Below, piece after piece: positions 8,395 to 15,360 of a stretch of DNA of 64,000 nucleotides. Within the stretch, counting starts at the first letter, position 1. Each line of letters opens with the position of its first letter. Made by a program: the position numbers and the translations under genes. Under the pieces are notes generated by a model. That model was not told the origin of the DNA. It did not search any database and saw only the letters and a list, made by a program, of their open reading frames with translations. The stretch is from contig JBBILI010000020.1 of the NCBI GenBank assembly GCA_037445025.1, positions 1 to 64,000 of the forward strand, in the 5' to 3' direction. Source of the stretch: CAIQQQ01 sp037445025. Its GTDB lineage: Bacteria; Pseudomonadota; Alphaproteobacteria; Acetobacterales; Acetobacteraceae.

Positions 8395-8951
8395 GCGACA
8401 TTTCCATTAACAAAAGAGCGTGATGCGACTTATATTCCTGCCGCGGGCGGATCCGTGGCGCAGTTGGCGACGCCGCTGCAAGAACGGACCACCGGGACCT
8501 GACGCCAGACTGAACGCCTGCAGACCGCGACGAGGGAAGCAACCGACCAAGTCTGCCAAAAGTCTCGCCGCCGCAACATACAAACCCGCACAACCGAAGG
8601 AGGATGTTGGAACGCCCCTATGCCGACGCTAGGCAGAGGCTGCCGTCAGGGTCAAGCAATCCCGCAGTTGGGCCATGTTTCCAGCGCAGGTCTGACAGTT
8701 TCCACTTGCAACAGGGGCCATGTTAGCGGCACCACATCCCACCTGTCAGGGTGGTAAGGTTCACCGCCCAGGCCCGTAAGGCACAGCATCGTAGGGAGAA
8801 AAGCTGACATGGATGGCAGCGAATGATCGCTGCACGCGGCTAGACCCGACCTCCTTGCCCAAGACTACCTGCCAGAGCCTCGCTCCCTTTCCAACATCTC
8901 CATCCCGGCCGACCCCGGTCGCGGTTCACAGCAAACGGATTTCGGAACACA
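8395..8951. other. 557-bp divergent intergenic region, no gene recognised
   Basis: The region lies between the divergent cysE and hydrolase genes. I find no convincing coding frame. The cysE side is moderately AT-rich near 8400-8440 and contains GAATATAAG on the minus strand, a possible -10 element. Between about 8640 and 8830 there are several short self-complementary stretches, for example CCACC/GGTGG around 8741-8756 and a CAGGCCCGTAAGGCACAGC segment at about 8773-8791 with a GTAA tetraloop. The latter faintly resembles the SRP RNA tip, but too many conserved positions differ to call it. A small structured RNA or leader is possible. Confidence 0.4.
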
Positions 8952-9617
8952 ATGCCAGAGGTCATGTTCGCCGGCCCAGACGGCCGCCTTGAAGGTCGCT
9001 ACCATCACTCCAAGGAAACCGGTGCGCCGCTCGCGCTCATCCTGCACCCCCACCCGCTGCACGGGGGCACGATGAACAACCGCATTTCGTACACGATGTT
9101 CGAATCGTTCAAGAAACTCGGCTTCTCGGTGATGCGCTTCAACTTCCGCGGCGTGGGTCGCAGCCAGGGCCGCTATGACGGCGGCATCGGCGAGATCGGT
9201 GACGCCGCCGCCGCGCTGGACTGGATGCAGGCGGTCAACCCGAACTCGGGCGGGCTCTGGATCGCCGGCTACTCGTTCGGCGCCTTCATCGGCATGCAGC
9301 TGCTGATGCGCCGGCCGGAGATCTCCGGCTGGGTCAGCGTCGCTCCGCCGTCCAACCACTATGATTTCGGCTTCCTCGCCCCCTGCCCCTGCGGCGGCCT
9401 GCTGCTGCATGGCGACAGTGACGACCTGGTGCCCGAGCCCGCGGTGAAGAAGCTGGTGGACAAGCTCAACACTCAGAAAAACGTCACCGTCGACTACCGA
9501 ATCCTCACCGGCGCCGACCATGTGATGGCCAACCACGCCGAGGCGATCGGCCTGGCGGTGGAAGACCATGTGACCACGAAGATGGCGCGGCGCACGATGG
9601 CGCTCGCCGCCGACTGA
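8952..9617 (+). CDS. alpha/beta hydrolase (COG2945-like)
   Basis: A 221-residue alpha/beta hydrolase of the small dienelactone-hydrolase-like group. The segment LILHPHPLHGGTMNN forms the oxyanion strand-turn, FNFRGVGRSQG follows, and GYSFGA is the nucleophile elbow (Ser in G-x-S-x-G). The acid lies in GDSDDLVPEP and the catalytic His in GADHVMANH. There is no signal peptide, so it acts in the cytoplasm. The natural substrate is unknown; esterase activity is expected from the triad. It is divergent from cysE and followed directly by a strong intrinsic terminator, so it is probably transcribed alone. Confidence 0.88.
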   Translation: MPEVMFAGPDGRLEGRYHHSKETGAPLALILHPHPLHGGTMNNRISYTMFESFKKLGFSVMRFNFRGVGRSQGRYDGGIGEIGDAAAALDWMQAVNPNSGGLWIAGYSFGAFIGMQLLMRRPEISGWVSVAPPSNHYDFGFLAPCPCGGLLLHGDSDDLVPEPAVKKLVDKLNTQKNVTVDYRILTGADHVMANHAEAIGLAVEDHVTTKMARRTMALAAD

Positions 9618-9631
9618 TCGACCGAACGGCC

Positions 9632-9671
9632 AAAAAAGGCGGCCCGGCCTCTCGCCGCGGCCGCCTTTTTT
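9632..9671 (+). terminator. Rho-independent terminator
   Basis: The sequence AAAAAAGGCGGC is mirrored by GCCGCCTTTTTT around a GC-rich loop, giving a long GC stem followed by a T run. It begins 14 bases after the hydrolase stop. The A-tract on the 5' side makes it functional in both directions in principle. Confidence 0.9.
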
Positions 9672-9731
9672 GTCGTTGACACTCTGCTGCCCGCGCCAGA
9701 CCCTATGTGTACCAATGAATCTGGTGCCCCT

Positions 9732-10307
9732 ATGATCCGCAAGATGATGACCATCGTCGAAGAGACCCATGCCGAGGCCGGCCAGGCAGTTCTGCCGGCC
9801 ACCCGCAAGGCGGCGGCGATCGCAGTGGTGCAGAACCCGTTTGCCGGGCGGTTCGCGCCGGATCTGGCCGAGCTGATCGCGCTGGGCGAGACGCTCGGAA
9901 AGCTGCTCGGCGAACGCGCGGTGGCGGCGCTGGGCATTCTTCCGGGCGACGTCGAGAGCTATGGCAAGGCCGCCATCGTGGGGGAGGACGGCGAGCTGGA
10001 GCATGCCGCGGCGATCCTGCACCCCAAGCTCGGCGCGCCTTTGCGCGTGGCGGTGGAACGCGGAGCGGCGCTGGTGCCATCGTCGAAAAAGCGTGGCGGC
10101 ATGGGGGCGGCGATCGACGTGCCGCTGGGTCACAAGAACGCCGCCTTCGTGCGCAGCCATTTCGACGCGATGGAGATCAGCGTGCCCGACGCGCCGCGGC
10201 GTGACGAGATCGTGGTCGCCGTTGTGGTGACCGATTCCGGCCGTCCGCTGCCGCGCGTGGGCGGCCTGCTCGCCTCCGAGGCTGAAGGGCGAGACGGCCT
10301 GCGTTGA
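9732..10307 (+). CDS. DUF1185 / amino acid synthesis family protein
   Basis: A 191-residue protein that I place in the DUF1185 family (annotated 'amino acid synthesis'), based on the MIRKMMTIVEETHAEAG opening, the AAIAVVQNPFAGR segment, LPGDVESYGKAAIVGEDGELEH, and PSSKKRGGMGAAIDVPLGHKNAAFVRSH. The biochemical role of the family is not established; members sit near hydrolases and catabolic dehydrogenases. I start at ATG 9732, because MIRKMM is the family's usual N-terminus; the earlier ATG at 9705 would add nine unrelated residues. The gene lies convergent to the amidotransferase-like gene, with two repeat elements between them. Confidence 0.85.
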   Translation: MIRKMMTIVEETHAEAGQAVLPATRKAAAIAVVQNPFAGRFAPDLAELIALGETLGKLLGERAVAALGILPGDVESYGKAAIVGEDGELEHAAAILHPKLGAPLRVAVERGAALVPSSKKRGGMGAAIDVPLGHKNAAFVRSHFDAMEISVPDAPRRDEIVVAVVVTDSGRPLPRVGGLLASEAEGRDGLR

Positions 10308-10323
10308 TCAGCCCCAACGACTC

Positions 10324-10356
10324 ATACCAACGGTCATTCTTCATGACCGTTGGTAT
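10324..10356. repeat. 33-bp palindromic repeat, copy 1
   Basis: Arms ATACCAACGGTCAT and ATGACCGTTGGTAT (14 bp, perfect) flank the loop TCTTC. An identical 33-bp copy is at 22313-22345. It lies just after the DUF1185 gene and abuts the AT-rich hairpin element that follows. Confidence 0.9.
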
Positions 10357-10431
10357 AAAAGTTTCTTTGCTTCTTTCTTTTCAAAGAAAGAAGTTCTTTC
10401 TTGAAAGAAAGAACCAAAGAACTTTCAAACG
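10357..10431. repeat. AT-rich double-hairpin intergenic repeat, copy 1
   Basis: Two near-perfect hairpins stand side by side: CTTCTTTCTTT paired with AAAGAAAGAAG (10370-10393), and TTCTTTCTT paired with AAGAAAGAA (10394-10413), bounded by an imperfect outer repeat (GTTTCTTTG / CAAAGAACTTTCAAAC). It fills the gap between two convergent genes. On the minus strand it resembles copy 2 at 23747-23820 over its whole length. Composition is strongly AT-rich against a GC-rich background. The T-rich hairpins would work as terminators on either strand (inference). Confidence 0.8.
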
Positions 10432-11175
10432 TTAAGCAGCCTGGCGAAGACCCTTGGCGTAGGCGGCGCAGGCGGCACCGAAGGCGGCGAAGATCGCGTG
10501 GGACGCGGCATCCGTCGTCACATGCCACTCCGGGTGGAACTGCACACCCATGGCGAAGCTGCGGGCCCCCGCCACGCGCACCGCCTCCACCGTGCCGTCC
10601 TCGGCCACGCCTTCTACGATCAGCCCGTCCGCCACCCGGTCCAGCGCCTGCTCGTGCAGGGAGTTCACCATGATCTCGGTGGCGCCCACCATCCGCGCAA
10701 GCTCGCCCGAGACACGCACCTTGTGGGCAAAGCCGAACTTATCGTCGATCGTGCCAGGGCCGGCGCGGTGGTCGTGCCGGCCTTCGAGCGTATGGACCTG
10801 CTGGTGCAGCGTCCCGCCCATGGCGACATTCAGCTCCTGGATGCCGCGGCAGATGCACAGCACCGGCATACCGCGACGGATCGCCTCGCGCACCAGCGGC
10901 AGGGTCGTGGCATCGCGGTCAGGATCGTGCTTGCCCGGCGTCAGGTCCTCGCTGGCGCCATACAGCGACGGTTCGACATTGCTCGGGCTGCCGTCGAGCA
11001 GCAGCCCGTCGAGCCGGTCGAGCATGGCCAGCAGGCCTTCACCGACCGGCGGCAGCAGGATCGGCAGCGCACCGGCAGCATGCATCAAAGCGGCACCGTA
11101 GCGGGCCGGAGTTGCATGCTGCAGCAGTTCGCCGATCTGCTTGGAACAGGCAGGAATGCCAACGATCAACGCCAT
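10432..11175 (-). CDS. gamma-glutamyl-gamma-aminobutyrate hydrolase family (class I glutamine amidotransferase-like)
   Basis: A 247-residue Peptidase C26-type hydrolase of the PuuD group. The nucleophile cysteine is in MPVLCICRGIQELNVAMGG (Cys109), and the His-Glu pair in GVQFHPEWH. The LLLDGSPSNVEPSLYG and HDPDRDATTLPLVREA motifs are characteristic of gamma-glutamyl-GABA hydrolases, which free GABA in putrescine breakdown. No other puu genes are adjacent, so the true substrate may be another gamma-glutamyl conjugate. It follows an MFS exporter gene by 13 bases on the same strand. Confidence 0.88.
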   Translation of the reverse strand: MALIVGIPACSKQIGELLQHATPARYGAALMHAAGALPILLPPVGEGLLAMLDRLDGLLLDGSPSNVEPSLYGASEDLTPGKHDPDRDATTLPLVREAIRRGMPVLCICRGIQELNVAMGGTLHQQVHTLEGRHDHRAGPGTIDDKFGFAHKVRVSGELARMVGATEIMVNSLHEQALDRVADGLIVEGVAEDGTVEAVRVAGARSFAMGVQFHPEWHVTTDAASHAIFAAFGAACAAYAKGLRQAA

Positions 11176-11188
11176 ATCATCACCCCCT

Positions 11189-12379
11189 CTATGCCAGCCG
11201 CGCCCGCAGCACCTTACGTCGGTAGATATCAGCCGCGACCGCCCCGGTGGCGCCGGTCAGCATCAGCAGCGCCAATCCACGCGCGGTGCCGTCGCTGAAC
11301 TGGCCCACCAGCAAGGCGCTGGTGCCGCCCATGACGAACTGCAATGTGCCCATCAACGCGGAGGCCATGCCAGCATGGGATGCGTGACGCTGCAATGCAC
11401 CCACCGTTGAATTGGGCATGTTGAAGCCCTGGCAGCCCATGCACACCATGATCGGCGGAATCAGCACCCACCAGACCGGCAGCTGCAGGAAGGCGACCAC
11501 GGTCAGCACCGCGGCCGAACACCAGAATGTCCGCACCGCCAGGCGCAGCAGCATGTCGGCGCCGAAGCGCGGCAGGATGCGCGGGTTCACCTGCGAGAAG
11601 AAGATGAAATTGCAGGCGCAGGCGCTGAACACCACAGCATACAGAGTGGGGCTCAAGTGGAACCCGTCGATCAGGATGCTGGGCGAGCCGCCGATGAAGG
11701 CGAACATGCCGAACATGCCGCAGCCACCCATCAGCACATGGGCGAGGAAGGTCTTCTCGCTGATGATCTCGCCGTAGCGCGCGATCATGCTGCCCAGGCC
11801 GAGCCGCACGCGCTTGTCGGCCGGCAGCGTGTCCGGCAGGAAGAACCACACCAGCACGCAGCACACGCCGCCATAGATCGAGCAGATCCAGAAGATGGCA
11901 TGCCAGCCGAACAGGCCGAGCACCATGCCGCCGAGCGAAGGGGCAAGGATGGGAGCAGCGCCCATCACCAGGATCAGCTTGCTCATCAGGCGGGCGGCGG
12001 CGATGCCTTCGCTGAGGTCGCGCACGATGGCGCGGGGGATGACCATGCTGGCCGAGCCGCCGACGGCGGACAGGAAGCGCAGGATCGACAGCGTGGTAAG
12101 GTCAGGCGCCAGGGCGCAGCCGGCGTTGGTGATGGCGTAGATGGCAGTGCCGATGATCAGAGGGCCACGCCGGCCGAACCGGTCCGACAGCGAGCCCTGG
12201 GTGATCTGCCCGACGGCGAGGCCCAGGAACCAGGTCGCCAGGGTGATCTGTACCGAGCCGATCTCCAGGTGCAGCGCCTGCTCGATGGCCGGAAACGCCG
12301 GCAGGTACATGTCGGTCGAGATCGGCCCGATGGCGGTGAGGAAGCCGAGCAGGATCGGCAGCCAGGTCGGGTATTTCAT
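11189..12379 (-). CDS. Bcr/CflA-type MFS multidrug exporter
   Basis: A 396-residue, 12-helix transporter. The N-terminal signature ISTDMYLPAFPAIEQAL and the loop-2 motif GSLSDRFGRRGPLIIG identify the DHA1 Bcr/CflA group of proton-driven drug exporters (bicyclomycin, chloramphenicol, florfenicol); the substrate here is unknown. I start at the ATG of MKYPTWLPILLGF (12377-12379). An upstream continuation would run back through the REP-like repeat and give an Arg-rich tail unlike the family. It shares a strand with hbd upstream and the amidotransferase-like gene 13 bases downstream. Confidence 0.9.
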   Translation of the reverse strand: MKYPTWLPILLGFLTAIGPISTDMYLPAFPAIEQALHLEIGSVQITLATWFLGLAVGQITQGSLSDRFGRRGPLIIGTAIYAITNAGCALAPDLTTLSILRFLSAVGGSASMVIPRAIVRDLSEGIAAARLMSKLILVMGAAPILAPSLGGMVLGLFGWHAIFWICSIYGGVCCVLVWFFLPDTLPADKRVRLGLGSMIARYGEIISEKTFLAHVLMGGCGMFGMFAFIGGSPSILIDGFHLSPTLYAVVFSACACNFIFFSQVNPRILPRFGADMLLRLAVRTFWCSAAVLTVVAFLQLPVWWVLIPPIMVCMGCQGFNMPNSTVGALQRHASHAGMASALMGTLQFVMGGTSALLVGQFSDGTARGLALLMLTGATGAVAADIYRRKVLRARLA

Positions 12380-12395
12380 CGGCGGCCGCTCCGTT

Positions 12396-12472
12396 GCAGG
12401 GCGGATGCATTCCGCCCCTGGGACGCGACGGATGTAATCCGCGCCGAAGCGGCGGATTGCATCCGCCCTACG
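12396..12472. repeat. REP-like inverted repeat
   Basis: The two ends carry near-identical inverted copies of AGGGCGGATGCATTCCGCC (right-hand copy with one change, read on the minus strand), and a third, weaker copy (GGATGTAATCCGCGCC) lies in the middle. It sits in the 95-bp gap between hbd and the MFS gene on the same strand. The arrangement is that of a bacterial REP/BIME unit able to form a large cruciform in RNA. Confidence 0.8.
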
Positions 12473-12474
12473 AT

Positions 12475-13353
12475 TTAGCGGGTCGGACGTGGCGGGGTGA
12501 CGGAATAATCGTAGAAGCCGCGGCCGGTCTTGCGACCGTACCAGCCGGCCTCGACGTATTTCACAAGCAGCGGGCACGGGCGATATTTGCTGTCGGACAG
12601 TCCGTCATGCAGCACCTGCATGATGGACAGGCAGGTATCGAGGCCGATGAAATCGGCCAGCTCCAGCGGGCCCATCGGGTGGTTGGCGCCGAGCTTGAGG
12701 CCGGTGTCGATGGATGTGACGGTGCCGACACCCTCGTAGACCGCATAGACCGCCTCGTTGATCATCGGCACCAGCACGCGGTTGACGATGAAGCCCGGGA
12801 AATCCTCGGCCACCGCCGTGGTCTTGCCCAGGGTGGCGGCCAGCGCCATGGTCGCCGCGAACGTCGCGTCGTCGGTGGCGATGCCGCGGATGATCTCGAC
12901 CAGCTTCATCACCGGCACCGGATTCATGAAGTGCATGCCGATGAACCGCTCCGGCCGGTCGGTGACGGCAGCCAGGCGGGTGATGGAGATCGACGAGGTG
13001 TTGGAGGCGATCATCGCGTGCGGCGCGAGATGCGGCAGCAGCGTCTTGAAGATAGAGCGCTTCAGCTCCTCCTTCTCGGTCGCCGCCTCGATCACCAGAT
13101 CGCAGTCGCCGAAGGCAGCGTAGTCGGAGCTGGTGGCGATGCGCGCGATCGCCGCGTCCTTCGCCTCGGCCGAGAGCGTGCCCTTGGCGACCTGACGGTC
13201 CATGTTCCTGACGATCGTGGCCATGGCCTTGGCCAGCGCCTCGGCCTTCACATCCAGCATCACGACGGAAATGCCGTTGGCGGCACACACATGCGCGATG
13301 CCGTTGCCCATCTGGCCGGCGCCGATGACGCCGACCTTCTGGATGGTGCTCAT
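12475..13353 (-). CDS. hbd: 3-hydroxybutyryl-CoA dehydrogenase
   Basis: A 292-residue short-form 3-hydroxyacyl-CoA dehydrogenase. The Rossmann motif GVIGAGQMGNGIAH is at the N-terminus; the catalytic histidine lies in IGMHFMNPVPVMKLVEII, and the GFIVNRVLVPMINEA and GANHPMGPLELADFIGLD blocks are diagnostic. It oxidises (S)-3-hydroxybutyryl-CoA to acetoacetyl-CoA with NAD(P). It overlaps etfA by four bases, so transcription with the electron-transfer flavoprotein genes is expected. This fits short-chain acyl-CoA oxidation, with ETF accepting electrons from acyl-CoA dehydrogenase. Confidence 0.94.
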   Translation of the reverse strand: MSTIQKVGVIGAGQMGNGIAHVCAANGISVVMLDVKAEALAKAMATIVRNMDRQVAKGTLSAEAKDAAIARIATSSDYAAFGDCDLVIEAATEKEELKRSIFKTLLPHLAPHAMIASNTSSISITRLAAVTDRPERFIGMHFMNPVPVMKLVEIIRGIATDDATFAATMALAATLGKTTAVAEDFPGFIVNRVLVPMINEAVYAVYEGVGTVTSIDTGLKLGANHPMGPLELADFIGLDTCLSIMQVLHDGLSDSKYRPCPLLVKYVEAGWYGRKTGRGFYDYSVTPPRPTR

Positions 13354-14282
13354 GCCTTGGCGAGCTCGGCCTGCAGCTCGGGCAGGACGGTGAACAGATC
13401 GGCCACCAGCCCGTAATCGGCCACCTGGAAGATCGGCGCCTCCTCGTCCTTGTTGATGGCGACGATCACCTTGCTGTCCTTCATGCCGGCCAGATGCTGA
13501 ATGGCGCCGGAGATGCCGATGGCGACGTAGAGGTCAGGCGCCACGATCTTGCCGGTCTGGCCCACCTGATAGTCGTTCGGCACGAACCCGGCATCGACGG
13601 CCGCGCGGGACGCGCCGACGGCGGCCCCCAGCAGGTCGGCGATCGGGTCGAGCAGCTTGAAGTTCTCGCCGTTCTGCATGCCGCGCCCGCCGGAGACCAC
13701 CACCCGGGCGGCGGACAGCTCGGGGCGTTCGGATTTCGACAGTTCGGCCGAGACGAAGCGCGACAGGGTGGGCGCCGCCACGGCGGGAGCGGCCTCGATG
13801 GCGGCGCTGCCGCCAGTCGCGGGCACAGGGTCGAAGCTCGCGGCCCGCACGGTGATGACCTTCAGCGCGTCGCTGCTCTTCACCGTGGCCAGCGCGTTGC
13901 CGGCGTAGATCGGGCGGATGAAGGTGTCGGCATCGATCACGGCGGAGATGTCGCTGATCGGCTGCACGTCGAGCAGGGCGGCGGCGCGGGGCATGACGTT
14001 CTTGCCGGTGGCGGTCGAGCCGGCCAGCAGATGGGTGTAGCCGGGGGCCAGCGCCACCAGCAGGGCGGCCAGCGGCTCGGCCAGCGCGTGGTCATAGCCG
14101 GCGTCGGCCGCCACGATCACCTTGGCCACGCCCGGCAGGGCGCTGGCGGCGGCGGGCGCCTCGGGGTTGGTGCCGGCGATCAGCACGTGCACGTCGCCCA
14201 GCCTGGCTGCGGCGGCGACGGCGGAACGCGACGGCTGCTTGATGGTGCTGCCTTCGTGGTCCAGCAGAACGAGAACGGTCAT
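13350..14282 (-). CDS. etfA: electron transfer flavoprotein alpha subunit
   Basis: EtfA holds FAD and passes electrons from acyl-CoA and other flavin dehydrogenases to ETF:ubiquinone oxidoreductase. The 310-residue product has the N-terminal ETF domain (VLVLLDHEGSTIKQPSRSAV) and the conserved C-terminal FAD domain: VVSGGRGMQNGENFKLLD, PNDYQVGQTGKIVAPDLYVA, GISGAIQHLAGMKDSKVIV and the ADYGLVADLFTVLPEL end. It lies two bases after etfB and overlaps hbd. Confidence 0.96.
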   Translation of the reverse strand: MTVLVLLDHEGSTIKQPSRSAVAAAARLGDVHVLIAGTNPEAPAAASALPGVAKVIVAADAGYDHALAEPLAALLVALAPGYTHLLAGSTATGKNVMPRAAALLDVQPISDISAVIDADTFIRPIYAGNALATVKSSDALKVITVRAASFDPVPATGGSAAIEAAPAVAAPTLSRFVSAELSKSERPELSAARVVVSGGRGMQNGENFKLLDPIADLLGAAVGASRAAVDAGFVPNDYQVGQTGKIVAPDLYVAIGISGAIQHLAGMKDSKVIVAINKDEEAPIFQVADYGLVADLFTVLPELQAELAKA

Positions 14283-14284
14283 GC

Positions 14285-15034
14285 TCAGATCACCTTCGCT
14301 TCGAGCTTCAGCTTGGAGACGAGTTCGGCGACCGACCCCACCTTGGCGCCGGCCTGGCGCTTCGGCGGCTCCGCCACCTTGACAATGGTGAGTCGAGGCG
14401 CCGGATCGACGCCGAGATCGGCTGGCTTCAGCGTCTCGATCGGCTTCTTGCGCGCCTTCATGATGTTGGGCAGCGAGGCGTAGCGCGGCTCGTTGAGGCG
14501 CAGATCGGCGGTGATGATCGCGGGCAATGCGAGCGATACGGTTTCCAGCCCGCCATCGACCTCACGGGTCACCACGGCCTGGTCACCGTCCAGCACGACC
14601 TTGCTGGCAAACGTGCCCTGCGCCCAGCCGAGCAGGGCGGCGAGCATCTGGCCGGTCGCGTTCATGTCGTCATCGATGGCCTGCTTGCCCATCACGATCA
14701 GGCCCGGCTGCTCCTTGGCGGCGATTGCCTTGAGCAGCTTGGCCACGGCCAAGGGCTGCAACTCCACATCGGTCTCGACCAGGATGCCGCGATCGGCCCC
14801 CATGGCAAGAGCCGTGCGGATCGTCTCGGCGCAGGCGGGCAGGCCGAGGGAGACGGCGATCACCTCGGTGGCGGCACCTTTTTCCTTCAGTCGCACGGCC
14901 TCCTCGACGGCGATCTCGTCGAACGGGTTCATCGACATCTTGACGCCCTGGGTTTCCACCCCGGAGCCATCCGCCTTCACGCGGACCTTCACATTGTAGT
15001 CAACGACACGCTTGACCGGTACAAGGATCTTCAT
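14285..15034 (-). CDS. etfB: electron transfer flavoprotein beta subunit
   Basis: EtfB pairs with EtfA in the ETF heterodimer and binds AMP. The 249-residue protein starts MKILVPVKRVVDYNVKVRVK and contains the ETF-beta signature block MSMNPFDEIAVEEAVRLKEK, the DDDMNATGQMLAALLGW region, and the recognition-loop end RLNEPRYASLPNIMKARKKP. I use the ATG at 15032-15034, the family's usual start; a further 15 codons upstream are open but unrelated. It is the first gene of the etfB-etfA-hbd run. Confidence 0.96.
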   Translation of the reverse strand: MKILVPVKRVVDYNVKVRVKADGSGVETQGVKMSMNPFDEIAVEEAVRLKEKGAATEVIAVSLGLPACAETIRTALAMGADRGILVETDVELQPLAVAKLLKAIAAKEQPGLIVMGKQAIDDDMNATGQMLAALLGWAQGTFASKVVLDGDQAVVTREVDGGLETVSLALPAIITADLRLNEPRYASLPNIMKARKKPIETLKPADLGVDPAPRLTIVKVAEPPKRQAGAKVGSVAELVSKLKLEAKVI

Positions 15035-15162
15035 GGGCGCTGCTGCCGCTTCCTGGGATGTTTGGGCGTGCCTGGGCACACAGGCGCGCGGGCTTTTGAT
15101 GGCCGGACCTTATGGGCGCTGCAACATCAAAGTCAAACGAGGCGGCCCGGATTCCGACACAT

Positions 15163-15360
15163 TCAGCCCGCATGCAACAGGAAGAGCAGCAATGCGAACA
15201 GCACCAGGGTTACCGCCTGGAGGATGACGCGCCATTGCATCAGCTTGTTCGAGCGGCGCGGGTTGCCGGGGGTCTGCGTGAGGCCGATCATGCCGGCGAA
15301 CAGCGTGCCGAGGGTGGCCAACATACAAAGGGCAACGATGACGGTCAGGAACGTGATCAT
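15163..15360 (-). CDS. small twin-transmembrane protein (HIG1-like)
   Basis: A 65-residue protein with two hydrophobic helices (FLTVIVALCMLATLGTLFAGM and ILQAVTLVLFALLLFLL) joined by a basic loop containing RRSNKLMQWRVILQ. That loop matches the core of HIG1-domain (hypoxia-induced) proteins; in mitochondria these associate with respiratory complexes. Small proteins of this kind stand next to etfB in many alphaproteobacteria, which supports a real gene. Function in bacteria is not established. It is 128 bases upstream of etfB on the same strand, and its start overlaps the proposed start of the divergent mscS-type gene. Confidence 0.82.
   Translation of the reverse strand: MITFLTVIVALCMLATLGTLFAGMIGLTQTPGNPRRSNKLMQWRVILQAVTLVLFALLLFLLHAG

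Noticed and set aside
8773..8791. Possible SRP RNA tip
   Set aside because: The tetraloop region is similar, but several conserved positions (the TCAGG and AGCAGC sides) differ and the third stem pair fails. Not strong enough to call an ncRNA.
15062..15337. 92-codon N-terminal extension of the MscS-type protein
   Set aside because: It runs antisense through the small twin-membrane-segment gene and has no signal or domain, whereas a normal signal peptide begins at or after 15338.
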